Source: Roseateles sp. (GTDB taxonomy: Bacteria > Pseudomonadota > Gammaproteobacteria > Burkholderiales > Burkholderiaceae_C). Taken from it: a stretch of 64,000 nt of DNA. This document shows, in pieces, positions 1 to 11,428 of the stretch; position 1 is the stretch's first letter; the number at the start of each line of letters is the position of its first letter. Under the pieces are notes generated by a model. The model was not told the DNA's origin. It was given only the letters and a program-made list of their open reading frames with translations, and searched no databases. Both the position numbers and the translations under genes were made by a program. The stretch is taken from contig JAEUPJ010000076.1 in assembly GCA_016790285.1 (NCBI GenBank), positions 1-64,000 of the forward strand, written 5' to 3'.

Positions 1-3000
1 CCTGGATCTGGCCGGTGGTCAGCGCGCTGATCTGGGCGGTGGTGAGGCTGCCGACCTCGTCCGAGGTCAGGGACTGGATCTGGTCAGACGAGAGACCGCG
101 CAGCGCTGCCGTGGTGACCGAGCGCAGGTCGGCCGTCTCCATCTTGGAGAGCTGGTCGGTCGTCAGCGAGGCGAACTGGGCCGAGGACAGCGTGGCGAAC
201 TGGCTGGAGCCCAGGGCGTTGAGGCTGTCGGTGCCCAGGTTGCTGAGCTGGTCGGTGGTCAGCGACTGGATCTGGCCGGTGGTGAGCTTGTTGACCTGGT
301 CGGAGGCCAGGGCATTGAGGTCATCGGTGTTGAGCGTGCTGACCTGGGCGGTGGTGAGCGCCACGATCTGGCTGGAGCTCAGGGCGCGGAGCTGGTCGCT
401 GGTCAGGCCGTCGAGCTGGGTGCTGGTCAGGGCACGCAGCGAGGCGGTGGTCAGCGCACGCATGTCCGCGGCCTCGATGGCCGAGAGCTGGTCGGTGGAC
501 AGCGCGGCCGCCTGGGCCGAGGACAGCGCAGCGATCTGCGCGGAGCTCATGGCGGCCATGTCGGCAGCCTCCAGGCCCTTGACCTGCGCCGTGGAGAGCG
601 TGCTGATCTGGGCCGTGGACAGGCTCGACACCTCGTCGGAGGTGAGGGACTGGACCTGGTCGGAGGACAGGCCGCGCAGCGCGTTGGTGGTGACGGCACG
701 CAGGTCGGCCGTCTCCAGCTTGGCGAGCTGGTCGGTGGTGAGGGCGCCGAACTGGGTGGAGGACAGCGTCGCGAACTGCGACGAGCCCATCGCGTTGAGG
801 TTGTCGGTGGTGAGGCTGCTGAGCTGGGCGGTGGTGAGCGCCTGGACCTGCGAGGTGGACAGGCGGGCGATCTGGTCCGTGGTCAGCACGTTGAGGTCGT
901 CGGTGGTGAGCCCGATGACCTGCGGGTTGGTGGTCAGCGCGTTGAGCTGGGCGCTGGTGAGGGCACGCAGCTGGTCGCTGGTCAGGCCGTCGAGCTGGGC
1001 GCTGGACAGGGCGCGCAGCGCGGTGGTGGTGATGGCGCGGATGTCGCTGGCCTCGATGGCCGAGAGCTGGTCGGTGGACAGCGACGAGAGCTGGGCCGAG
1101 GAGAGCGTGGCGACCTGGGCGCTGGTGAGCGCGGCCATGTCGGCCGTCTCCAGGCCTTGCAGCTGGGTGGTGGAGAGGGCGGCGATCTGGCCGGTGGACA
1201 GGCCGCCGATCTCGTCGGACGTGAGGGACTGGACCTGGTCGGAGGACAGGCCACGCAGCGCGGCGGTGGTGACGGCGCGCAGGTCGGCCGTCTCCAGCTT
1301 GGAGAGCTGGTCGGTGGTGAGCGAGCCGAACTGGGCCGAGGACAGCGTGGCGAACTGGGCGGTGCCCAGGGCGTTGAGGCTGTCGGTGGCCAGGTTGCTC
1401 AACTGGTCTGTGGTCAGCGACTGGATCTGGCCGGTGGAGAGCTTGTTGAACTGGTCGGAGGCCAGGGCGTTGAGGTCGTCGGTGTTCAGCGTGCTGACCT
1501 GGGCGGTGGTGAGCGCCTGGATCTGGCCGGAGGTGAGGGCGCGCAGCTGGTCGCTGGTCAGGCCGTCGAGCTGGGTGCTGGACAGGGCGCGCAGCGTGGC
1601 GGTGGTGATGGCGCGGATGTCGCCGGCCTCGATGGCCGAGAGCTGGTCGGTGGACAGCGCGGCGGCCTGGGCGGAGGACAGCACGGCGACCTGGGCGGTG
1701 GTCAGGGCCACCATGTCGCCGGCCTCCAGGCCCTTGACCTGGGCCGTGGTCAACGCGCCGACCTGGGCGGTGGACAGCGAGCCGATCTCGTCGGAGGTGA
1801 GGGACTGGATCTGGTCGGAGGACAGGCCGCGCAGCGTGTTGGTGGTGACGGCGCGCAGGTCGGCCGTCTCCAGCTTGGAGAGCTGGTCGGTCGTCAGCGC
1901 GGCGAACTGGGTCGAGGACAGCGTGGCGAACTGGGCAGTGCCCAGGGCGTTGAGGCTGTCGGTGTTGAGGTTGCTGAGCTGGTTGGTCGTCAGCGCCGAA
2001 ACCTGGGTCGTCGTCAGCTTGTTGAACTGGTCCGACGCCAGGGCGTTGAGGTCATCGGTGTTCAGCGTGCTGACCTGGCTGGTCGTCAGCGCCACGATCT
2101 GGCTGGAGGTGAGGGCGCGGAGCTGGTCGCTGGTCAGGCCGTCGAGCTGGGTGCTGGACAGCGCACGCAGCGCGGCGGTGGTGATGGACTTGACGTCCGG
2201 CGCCTCGATGGCGGCGAGCTGGTCGGTCGAGAGCGAGGCCACCTGGGCGGAGCTCATGACGCCGATCTGGCCGGTGGTCAGGGCCACCATGTCACCGGTG
2301 GTCAGGCCCTGCATCTGGCCCGTGGTGAGCGTGCTGATCTGGCTGGTCGTGAGCGAGCCCACCTCGTCGGAGGTCAGGGACTGGATCTGGTCGGACGTCA
2401 GCCCACGCAGCGCTGCCGTGGTGACCGAGCGCAGGTCGGCCGTCTCCATCTTGGACAGCTGGTCGGTCGTGAGGGCGCCGAACTGGGTGGAGGAGAGCGT
2501 GGCGAACTGGGCCGAGCCCATCGCGTTGAGGTTGTCGGTGGTGAGGCTGCCGAGCTGGCCGGTGGTGAGCGCCTGGATCTGCGTGGTCGACAGCCGGGCG
2601 ATCTGCTCGGTCGTCAGCACGTTCAGGTCATCGGTGGTCAGGCCCACGACCTGCGGTGCCGTCGTCAGCGCGTTGAGCTGGGCGCTCGTGAGGGCGCGCA
2701 GCTGGTCGCTGGTCAGGCCGTCGATCTGGGCGCTGGACAGGGCACGCAGCGCGGTGGTCGTGAGCGCCTTGATGTCGGCCGCCTCGATGGCGGCGAGCTG
2801 GTCGGTGGACAGGGCCGCCACCTGGGCGGACGTCAGCACCGCGACCTGGGCGCTGGTGAGGGCGACCATGTCGCCGGTCGTCAGGCCCTGCACCTGGGTG
2901 CTGGTGAGCGCGCCGACCTGGGCGGTCGTGAGGCTGCCGACCTCGTCGGAGGTGAGCGACTGGATCTGGTCGGAGGACAGGCCGCGCAGTGCGGCGGTGG

Positions 3001-6000
3001 TGACCGAGCGCAGGTCGGCCGTCTCCAGCTTGGACAGCTGGTCGGTCGTGAGCGCACCGAACTGGGTGGAGGAGAGCGTCGCGAACTGGGCCGTGCCCAG
3101 CGCGTTGAGGCTGTCGGTGCCCAGGTGGTTGAGCTGGTCGGTCGTCAGCGACTGGATCTGCGACGTCGTCAGCTTGTTGACCTGGTCCGACGCCAGGCTG
3201 TTGAGGTCGTCGGTGTTCAGCGTGCTGACCTGGCCGGTCGTGAGCGCCTGGATCTGCGTGGAGCTCAGCGCGCGCAGCTGGTCGCTGGTGAGGCCGTCGA
3301 GCTGGGTGCTGGACAGGGCCCGCAGCGTGGCCGTCGTGATGGCCCGCATGTCTGCGGCCTCGATGGCCGAGAGCTGGTCGGTGGACAGGGCTTCCGCCTG
3401 GGCGGAGCTGAGCACGGCGACCTGGGCGCTGGTGAGCGCCGTCATGTCGTTGGCTTCCAGGCCCTTGACCTGCGCCGTGGTCAGCGCGCCGATCTGGGCG
3501 GTGGAGAGGCTGCCGACCTCATCCGAAGTGAGGGACTGGACCTGATCGGAGCTCAGCCCACGCAGAGCGGCGGTGGTGACGGCGCGCAGGTCGGCCGTCT
3601 CCAGCTTGGAGAGCTGGTCGGTGGTGAGCGAGCCGAACTGGGTCGAGGACAGCGTGGCGAACTGAGCGGTGCCCAGAGCGTTGAGGCTGTCGGTACCGAG
3701 GTTGCTGAGCTGGTCGGTGCTGAGCGACTGGATCTGGCCCGTGGTGAGCTTGTTGAACTGGTCGGACGCCAGCGCGTTGAGGTCGTCCGTGTTCAACGTG
3801 CGGACCTGGCTGGTGGTCAGCGCCTGGATCTGGGTAGAGGTGAGGGCGCGCAGCTGGTCGCTGGTCAGCCCGTCGAGCTGGGTGCTGGTCAGGCCACGGA
3901 TGGCCGCGGTGCTGATGACGCGGATGTCGCCGGTCTCGATGGCGGCGAGCTGGTCGGAGTTGAAGGCGCCGACCTGGGCCGAGCCGAGCACGCCGATCTG
4001 GGCGCTGGTCAGCGCGACCATGTCGCCGGTGGTGAAGCCTTGCAGCTGCGTCGTGCTCAGGCTGCTGACCTGCGCCGTGGTGAGAGACCCGACCTCGTCG
4101 GAGCTGAGGTTGCTGATCTGGTCGGACGTGAGGCCGCGCAGCGCGGCCGTGGTGACGGCACGCAGGTCGGCCGTCTCCAGGCGCGAGAGCTGGTCGGTGG
4201 TGAGGGCGCCGAACTGGGTGGACGTCAGCGTCGCGAACTGCGACGTGCCCATGCCGTTGAGGCTGTCGGTCGTCAGGTTGCTGAGCTGGTCGGTCGTCAG
4301 CGACTGGACCTGGGCGGTCGTGAGCTTGTTGAACTGGTCGGACGTGAGGCTGTTCAGGTCGTCCGTGTTCAGCGTGCGGACCTGGTCGGTCGTCAGCGCG
4401 ACGATCTGGCTGGAGCTGAGCGCGCGCAGCTGGTCGCTGGTCAGGCCGTCCAGCTGCGTGCTGGTCAGGCCGCGCAAGGCCGCGGTGGACAGCGACCTCA
4501 TGTCGCCCGTCTCGATGGCGGCGAGCTGGTCGGTGGAGAGCGCCCCGACCTGGGCCGAGCTCAGCGTGGCGATCTGCGTGGAGCTCAGGGCCACCATGTC
4601 GCCGGTGGTGAGGCCGCGCATCTGGCCCGTGCTGAGGGCCGCCACCTGGGCGGTGGACAGCGAGCCGACGGTGTCGGAGCTCAGCGCCTGGATCTGGTCG
4701 GAGGACAGGCCGCGCAGCGCAGCCGTCGTGACCGCGCGCAGGTCGGCGGTCTCCATGTGGGAGAGCTGGTCGGTGGTGAGCGCACCGAACTGGGCCGAGG
4801 ACAGCGTCGCGAACTGCGACGAACCCATTGCATTGAGGCTGTCGCTGGTCAGGCGGCTCAGCTGGTCGGTCGTGAGGGCCAGGACCTGTGCGGTCGTGAG
4901 CTTGTTGAACTGGTCGGACGCCAGGCTGTTGAGGTCATCCGTGTTCAGCGTGCGGACCTGGTCGGTCGTCAGCGCCGTGATCTGGCTGGACGTCAGCGCG
5001 CGCAGCTGGTCGCTCGTGAGGCCGTCGAGCTGGGTGCTGGTCAGGGCGCGCAGCGCGCCGGTCGTGAGCGCACGCAGGTCTCCCGTCTCGATGGCGGCGA
5101 GCTGGTCGGTCAGCAGGCCGGCCACCTGGGCCGAGCTGAGGGCGGCGACCTGTGCGGTGCTCAGGGCCACCATGTCGCCGGTCGTCAGGCCCTTGACCTG
5201 GGCGGTGGTGAGCGCGCCGATCTGGGCGGTGGTGAGGCTGCCGACCTCGTCGGAGCTCAGGCTCTGGATCTGGTCGGAGCTCAGGCCGCGCAGGGCGGCC
5301 GTCGTGACGGCGCGCAGGTCGGCCGTCTCGAGCCGGGCGAGCTGGTCGGTGGTGAGGGCGCCGAACTGGGTGGCGCTCAACGTGGCGAACTGGGCGGTGC
5401 CCAGCGCGTTGAGGTTGTCGGTCGTGAGCGCGCCGAGCTGGGTGGTCGTCAGCGACTGGATCTGGCCCGTGGAGAGCTTGTTGAACTGGTCGGTGCCCAG
5501 GCTGTTGAGGTCATCGGTGTTCAGCGTGCTGACCTGCGCGGTGGTCAGCGCATTGATCTGGGCCGAGGTCAGCGCGCGCAGCTGGTCGCTCGTGAGGCCG
5601 TCCAACTGCGTGCTGGTCAGCGCGCGCAGCGCGACGGTGCTGAGCGCCTTGAGGTCGGCGGCTTCGATGGCCGAGAGCTGGTCGGTGGACAGCGCGCCGA
5701 CCTGGGCGGTGCTGAGCACCGCGACCTGGGCCGTGCCCAGGGCGATCATGTCGTTGGCGTTGAGGCCCTGGACCTGCGTGCTGGACAGCGCGGCAATCTG
5801 CGCTGTGGTGAGGGCCCCGATCTCGTCGCTGGCCATCGAGGCGATCTGGTCGGACGTGAGCCCGGCCAGTGCCGCGGTCGTCACGGCGCGCAGGTCGGCG
5901 GTTTCCAGGCGCGAGAGCTGGTCGGTCGTGAGCGAGCCGAACTGGCGCGAGGTGAGGGTGGCGAACTGGGCGGTGCCCAGCGCGTTCAGGCTGTCGGTGC

Positions 6001-6673
6001 CCAGGCTGCTGAGCTGGCTGGTCGTCAGCGACTGGATCTGGCCGGTCGAGAGCTTGTTGAACTGGTCGGAGGCCAGCGCGTTGAGGTCATCCGTGTTCAG
6101 CGTGCTGACCTGGGCGGTGGTGAGCGCCTGGATCTGGCCGGACGTGAGGGCGCGCAGCTGGTCGCTCGTCAGGGCGTCCAGCTGGGTGCTGGACAGGCCG
6201 CGCAGTGACGCGGTCGTCAGGAACTTGATGTCCGCGGCTTCCAGCGACGAGAGCTGGTCGGTCGAGAGGCTCCTGGCCTGGTTGGAGTTCAGCGCGCCGA
6301 CCTGGGACGAGGTCAGGGCCACCATGTCGGCGCCGTTCAGCCCGGCCAGCTGGCTGGTGCTGAGCTGGCCGATCTGGGCGGTGCTGAAGGCCTGGATCTG
6401 GTCGGTGGTCAGCACGCCGATCTGGTCGGAGTTGAAACCGCCGATCGACGCCGTCGAGATGGCTCGCAGGTCCTCCGTCTGGAACGCCCGCAGCTGGTCG
6501 CTCGTCAAGACGGACAGGCCGCTGGAGGTGATCACAGCGGCCTGCGTGGTAGTCAGCGCAATGAGCTGATCCGTGCTGAAGGCAGCCCAGTCTTCCGTGG
6601 TGAAGTCCCGGATCGTGGTCGTCGTCAGACCAGGGATTCGGGCGACCGGGATGAACGGGACGATGCTTGCCAT
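1..6673 (-). CDS. Giant octapeptide-repeat protein, C-terminus off the window edge
   Basis: Read on the minus strand from ATG at 6673-6671, this frame stays open to the window edge, giving at least 2224 codons. After about 14 non-repeat residues (MASIVPFIPVARIP) the protein is an unbroken array of 8-residue repeats of the form A-L-[TSN]-[TS]-x-[QDE]-[ILVF]-x. The octads are ordered in a 24-octad (192-residue, 576 bp) higher-order unit. The landmark encoding L-E-T-A-D-L recurs, on the plus strand, at 125, 701, 1280, 1856, 2432, 3011, 3587, 4163, 4739, 5315, 5891 and (diverged) 6467. No signal peptide or membrane segment is visible at the N-terminus. A weak ribosome site (AGCAGG) lies about 9 bases before the ATG. 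The fold is unknown to me; a beta-solenoid or a short-helix array with Ser/Thr caps are both possible. Very long, low-complexity and Thr/Gln/Leu-rich, it resembles a secreted or surface repeat protein, perhaps exported by type I secretion, but that signal would be off-window. Function not assigned. Confidence 0.85.
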   Translation of the reverse strand, partial: MASIVPFIPVARIPGLTTTTIRDFTTEDWAAFSTDQLIALTTTQAAVITSSGLSVLTSDQLRAFQTEDLRAISTASIGGFNSDQIGVLTTDQIQAFSTAQIGQLSTSQLAGLNGADMVALTSSQVGALNSNQARSLSTDQLSSLEAADIKFLTTASLRGLSSTQLDALTSDQLRALTSGQIQALTTAQVSTLNTDDLNALASDQFNKLSTGQIQSLTTSQLSSLGTDSLNALGTAQFATLTSRQFGSLTTDQLSRLETADLRAVTTAALAGLTSDQIASMASDEIGALTTAQIAALSSTQVQGLNANDMIALGTAQVAVLSTAQVGALSTDQLSAIEAADLKALSTVALRALTSTQLDGLTSDQLRALTSAQINALTTAQVSTLNTDDLNSLGTDQFNKLSTGQIQSLTTTQLGALTTDNLNALGTAQFATLSATQFGALTTDQLARLETADLRAVTTAALRGLSSDQIQSLSSDEVGSLTTAQIGALTTAQVKGLTTGDMVALSTAQVAALSSAQVAGLLTDQLAAIETGDLRALTTGALRALTSTQLDGLTSDQLRALTSSQITALTTDQVRTLNTDDLNSLASDQFNKLTTAQVLALTTDQLSRLTSDSLNAMGSSQFATLSSAQFGALTTDQLSHMETADLRAVTTAALRGLSSDQIQALSSDTVGSLSTAQVAALSTGQMRGLTTGDMVALSSTQIATLSSAQVGALSTDQLAAIETGDMRSLSTAALRGLTSTQLDGLTSDQLRALSSSQIVALTTDQVRTLNTDDLNSLTSDQFNKLTTAQVQSLTTDQLSNLTTDSLNGMGTSQFATLTSTQFGALTTDQLSRLETADLRAVTTAALRGLTSDQISNLSSDEVGSLTTAQVSSLSTTQLQGFTTGDMVALTSAQIGVLGSAQVGAFNSDQLAAIETGDIRVISTAAIRGLTSTQLDGLTSDQLRALTSTQIQALTTSQVRTLNTDDLNALASDQFNKLTTGQIQSLSTDQLSNLGTDSLNALGTAQFATLSSTQFGSLTTDQLSKLETADLRAVTTAALRGLSSDQVQSLTSDEVGSLSTAQIGALTTAQVKGLEANDMTALTSAQVAVLSSAQAEALSTDQLSAIEAADMRAITTATLRALSSTQLDGLTSDQLRALSSTQIQALTTGQVSTLNTDDLNSLASDQVNKLTTSQIQSLTTDQLNHLGTDSLNALGTAQFATLSSTQFGALTTDQLSKLETADLRSVTTAALRGLSSDQIQSLTSDEVGSLTTAQVGALTSTQVQGLTTGDMVALTSAQVAVLTSAQVAALSTDQLAAIEAADIKALTTTALRALSSAQIDGLTSDQLRALTSAQLNALTTAPQVVGLTTDDLNVLTTEQIARLSTTQIQALTTGQLGSLTTDNLNAMGSAQFATLSSTQFGALTTDQLSKMETADLRSVTTAALRGLTSDQIQSLTSDEVGSLTTSQISTLTTGQMQGLTTGDMVALTTGQIGVMSSAQVASLSTDQLAAIEAPDVKSITTAALRALSSTQLDGLTSDQLRALTSSQIVALTTSQVSTLNTDDLNALASDQFNKLTTTQVSALTTNQLSNLNTDSLNALGTAQFATLSSTQFAALTTDQLSKLETADLRAVTTNTLRGLSSDQIQSLTSDEIGSLSTAQVGALTTAQVKGLEAGDMVALTTAQVAVLSSAQAAALSTDQLSAIEAGDIRAITTATLRALSSTQLDGLTSDQLRALTSGQIQALTTAQVSTLNTDDLNALASDQFNKLSTGQIQSLTTDQLSNLATDSLNALGTAQFATLSSAQFGSLTTDQLSKLETADLRAVTTAALRGLSSDQVQSLTSDEIGGLSTGQIAALSTTQLQGLETADMAALTSAQVATLSSAQLSSLSTDQLSAIEASDIRAITTTALRALSSAQLDGLTSDQLRALTSAQLNALTTNPQVIGLTTDDLNVLTTDQIARLSTSQVQALTTAQLSSLTTDNLNAMGSSQFATLSSTQFGALTTDQLAKLETADLRAVTTNALRGLSSDQVQSLTSDEVSSLSTAQISTLSTAQVKGLEAADMAAMSSAQIAALSSAQAAALSTDQLSAIEAADMRALTTASLRALTSTQLDGLTSDQLRALSSSQIVALTTAQVSTLNTDDLNALASDQVNKLTTGQIQSLTTDQLSNLGTDSLNALGSSQFATLSSAQFASLTTDQLSKMETADLRSVTTAALRGLSSDQIQSLTSDEVGSLTTAQISALTTGQIQ

Positions 6674-7083
6674 GGCGGTATACCTGCTGTGCTGATGGCC
6701 ACCGGCCCGAAAGGGGCGATGGCCGTGCGTCGAAAAAAGTGCCCTCGACGCTGGGCGAATCTGTGGGTGCTGCCGGCCCGCCGCAGGACGGCCGGCGGTG
6801 CCAACAGCGTCTCGCCATCCGGGTTCGCCCTCGGTTTTGGCCGGGCGGACGCATCCCTAGATTTGAAGAGCTTCGATCGGTTATCGGGCCGCCCCGGCTT
6901 GACTTGAGGAAAAAGGTCTCAAATGCGGCCGCGGCGGTGCAAATCGGGGCGCCGCCCACCGCCGGCATGGGCCGGACGGCGGGCGGTTTTCCCACTCGTC
7001 GGCATGCTAGTAACGGGATGTGAAGCTCACGCGCCGATAAGGCGGGGCTTTCGGTGGCAGTTCACGCCGGCCCCGAATACCTT
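6674..7083. other. Intergenic region upstream of the giant repeat gene
   Basis: A 410 bp stretch lies between the stop of the GntR gene and the start of the giant gene, both on the minus strand. No convincing gene is visible; the ORFs running through it in several frames look like chance. It should hold the promoter of the giant gene. A small inverted repeat TTGAG-N9-CTCAA lies at 6904-6922, and a GC-rich inverted repeat GCCGGCC-N11-GGCCGGC lies at 6772-6796. Either could be an operator or a leader hairpin. Confidence 0.5.
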
Positions 7084-7746
7084 TCAGGAAGCTGTCTGCG
7101 TGGCGCTCAAGCCATTGGAAAAATGGGTCTGCACGAGCTGCCGGCAAGCTGGCGCATCCCGCGACAGCAGCGCCTGCATGATGGCGCGGTGTTCCAGCAG
7201 CGATTCCTCCAGCCGCCCCTCGCGAAAGAGCGAGTGGTGCCGGTTGAGCTTCATGAGGCGGCGCAGGTCTCCCACGATCTGGAGCCGCCAGCGGTTGCCG
7301 TCGATCTCCAGCACCCGCAGGTGGAACTGCTCGTTGGCGGCGAAGAACGCGTCACGGTCGGGCAGGGCCTCTTCCAGCGCGCGGTGCAGGTGGCCCAGTT
7401 CGGTCAGCTGCGCGTCCGTCGCCCGGGTGGCCACCTCGGCGGCTGCGTCGCTTTCGAGCAGCGCCAGCAGTTGGTAGGCTTCCCGCACGTCGCGCTCGCT
7501 CATCTCCGTCACGTAGGCGCCGCGGCGCAGCTTCATCGTGACCAGGCCCTCGGCCGCCAGCACCTTCAAGGCTTCGCGCAGCGGCGTGCGGCTGATGCCC
7601 AGCTCGCCGCAGAGCTTGAGCTCGTCCACCCAGCTGCCCGGCTCCATCTCCCGCGTCAGGATGCGCTGGCGCAACTGGTCCGCCACCTGTTCGTACAGGG
7701 CGGTCGAGGCGAGCGGGGCGGCGGGGTGGGCAGGCTTGGCAGGCAT
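7084..7746 (-). CDS. GntR family (FadR/FCD subfamily) transcriptional regulator
   Basis: The product is 220 aa. The N-terminal winged helix-turn-helix covers roughly residues 15-80; LYEQVADQLRQRIL and GISRTPLREALKVLAAEGL are the classic GntR helices, followed by the wing (RRGAYV). The C-terminal all-helical FCD ligand domain covers about 90-215, with the metal/ligand-type acidic and His residues of the family (H-x3 near HLRVLEID and the late EH.AI motif). It is transcribed divergently from the methylmalonyl-CoA mutase gene across a 99 bp gap that holds a perfect 16-bp palindrome. The arrangement implies control of the propionyl-CoA/methylmalonyl-CoA genes and of itself. The effector is unknown; an acyl-CoA or organic acid of this pathway is a natural guess. 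Confidence 0.9.
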   Translation of the reverse strand: MPAKPAHPAAPLASTALYEQVADQLRQRILTREMEPGSWVDELKLCGELGISRTPLREALKVLAAEGLVTMKLRRGAYVTEMSERDVREAYQLLALLESDAAAEVATRATDAQLTELGHLHRALEEALPDRDAFFAANEQFHLRVLEIDGNRWRLQIVGDLRRLMKLNRHHSLFREGRLEESLLEHRAIMQALLSRDAPACRQLVQTHFSNGLSATQTAS

Positions 7747-7786
7747 TCGGCGGGCGGGTGCTGTCAGCTCAGTGTACAGATTCTGA

Positions 7787-7802
7787 ATTCATAATTATGA
7801 AT
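7787..7802. promoter_or_regulatory. Perfect 16-bp palindrome, probable GntR operator
   Basis: ATTCATAATTATGAAT is identical to its own reverse complement and is AT-only at the centre in a very GC-rich region. It lies between the divergent GntR and mutase starts, 44 bases before the mutase ATG at 7846. It overlaps the only plausible -10-like sequences of that gap. Perfect AT-rich palindromes next to FCD-type GntR genes are usually their operators; binding here is inferred. Confidence 0.7.
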
Positions 7803-7845
7803 GACGGGTCGGCTAAGATCACGCCCCAGTTACAGGAGAGTTTCG

Positions 7846-10037
<2,192 letters not shown>

Positions 10038-10041
<4 letters not shown>

Positions 10042-10466
10042 ACCTGGCGCTGGAGCCCGTCGTCGACGCCGACTTCGAGGCCATGCTGGCCTTGCGGATC
10101 GACGCGCTGCGGGAGAGCCTGGAGCGGCTCGGCCGCTTCAACCCCGAGGTCGCTCGCGCGCGGCTGAAGGCGCAGTTCCACCCGGAGTGGATGCGCCACC
10201 TCGTGCGTGACGGCGAGCGCGTCGGCTACTTCACCGTCGAGCCCCGCGAGGGCGAGCTGCGCCTGCACCACCTCTACCTCACGCCGGCTGTGCAAGGGCA
10301 GGGCATCGGGGCCTGGGTGATCGGCCACGTCAAGCAACGCGGCCTGCCCATCTCGCTGGCCGCGCTGCGAGAAAGCCGCGCGAACGACTTCTACCGGCGG
10401 CACGGCTTCCGTGTCGTGCAGGTGCAGGACTTCGACATCGAGTACCGCTGGGAGCCCGAGGCATGA
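10038..10466 (+). CDS. GNAT family N-acetyltransferase
   Basis: The product is 142 aa with the GNAT fold. The acetyl-CoA pyrophosphate loop is [13 protein letters not shown] (about residues 83-95), after the beta4 strand [11 protein letters not shown], and the late [12 protein letters not shown] helix-strand closes the domain. Its TTG start overlaps the mutase stop (TTGA), with GGAG seven bases upstream, and its own stop overlaps the meaB ATG. The three genes should therefore be translationally coupled. The substrate is unknown. Lying between a mutase and its GTPase chaperone, it may acylate a pathway protein or detoxify a metabolite, but this is position-based inference. Confidence 0.85.
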
Positions 10467-11428
10467 GCGACCTGGCGCAACGCCTGCAGGCTGGCGAACG
10501 CCGGGCGCTGGCCAAGGCCATCACGCTGATCGAGTCCACCCGGCCCGATCACCGCGAGCAGGCCGACGCGCTGCTGACCCGCCTGATGCCGGCCACCGGC
10601 CGCGCGCTGCGCCTGGGCATCTCGGGCGTGCCGGGCGTGGGCAAGAGCACCTTCATCGAGGCGCTCGGCGTCAGCCTCATCGAGCAAGGCCACCGCGTGG
10701 CGGTGCTCACCATCGACCCCTCCAGCAGCATCTCCGGCGGCGCCATCCTGGGCGACAAGACGCGCATGGAGAAGCTTTCCATGGACACCCGGGCCTTCAT
10801 CCGCCCGAGCCCCAGCAGCGGCACGCTCGGCGGCGTGGCCGAGAAGACCCGCGAGGCCCTGCTGCTGTGCGAAGCGGCGGGGTATGACGTGGTCATCGTC
10901 GAGACGGTGGGTGTCGGCCAGAGCGAGACGGCCGTGGCCGGCATGACCGACCTCTACCTGCTGCTGCAGCTGCCCAACGCGGGCGACGACCTGCAGGCCA
11001 TCAAGAAGGGCGTCATGGAGCTGGCCGACCTCGTCGTCATCAACAAGGCCGACCTGGACGACGCCGCCGCCACGCGGGCGCAGGCCCAGATCACGTCCGC
11101 GCTGCGCCTGCTGCCCACGCATGCGGCCTCGGTGCAGCGCGTGATGAAGGTCAGCGCGCTCAAGGCCGATGGCATCGCCCCGCTGTGGGCGGCGCTCGGC
11201 AGCCTGCGCGCCGAGCGCGAAGCCAGCGGCGCCTGGGCAGCGCGGCGGCGCGAGCAGTCCCTGGCGTGGATGTGGGAGCGCATCCAGGCCGGCCTCAAGC
11301 AGGCCTTCCTCGCCCACCCGGCCGTGCGCGAGCAGCTCGACGCCGCCACCGCCGCCGTGCGCGACGGCCGCACGCCGGCCTCCACCGCCGCCCGCCAGTT
11401 GCTGGCCACCTTCCGGAGCGCCCCATGA
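10463..11428 (+). CDS. meaB: MeaB/ArgK-type GTPase, methylmalonyl-CoA mutase chaperone
   Basis: The product is 321 aa of the G3E family SIMIBI GTPases. It protects and reloads the B12 cofactor of methylmalonyl-CoA mutase. The Walker A loop GVPGVGKST lies near residues 55-63, the family motif TIDPSS near 87-92, the switch segment [10 protein letters not shown] near 145-155 and the guanine-specificity motif NKAD near 193-196. A helical C-terminal arm for dimerisation follows. ATGA overlaps at both ends couple it to the acetyltransferase before it and the VOC gene after it. Its length and order are typical of mutase operons. Confidence 0.94.
   Translation: MSDLAQRLQAGERRALAKAITLIESTRPDHREQADALLTRLMPATGRALRLGISGVPGVGKSTFIEALGVSLIEQGHRVAVLTIDPSSSISGGAILGDKTRMEKLSMDTRAFIRPSPSSGTLGGVAEKTREALLLCEAAGYDVVIVETVGVGQSETAVAGMTDLYLLLQLPNAGDDLQAIKKGVMELADLVVINKADLDDAAATRAQAQITSALRLLPTHAASVQRVMKVSALKADGIAPLWAALGSLRAEREASGAWAARRREQSLAWMWERIQAGLKQAFLAHPAVREQLDAATAAVRDGRTPASTAARQLLATFRSAP

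Noticed and set aside
15-6569. Plus-strand ORFs of 1176, 1683 and 966 codons through the left 6.5 kb
   Set aside because: They are by-products of a 24-bp periodic sequence with no stop codons in several frames. They have no ribosome sites, give Trp/Ser/Arg-rich or Gly/Gln/Arg-rich composition, and overlap each other. The minus frame beginning at 6673 has a sensible start and the clean Leu/Thr/Gln octad pattern.
1-6673. CRISPR array or satellite DNA for the 24-bp/576-bp repeats
   Set aside because: Repeats abut without spacers, diverge mostly at synonymous or conservative positions, change length only by whole codons (576 or 579 bp), and stay in one open frame: a coding array.
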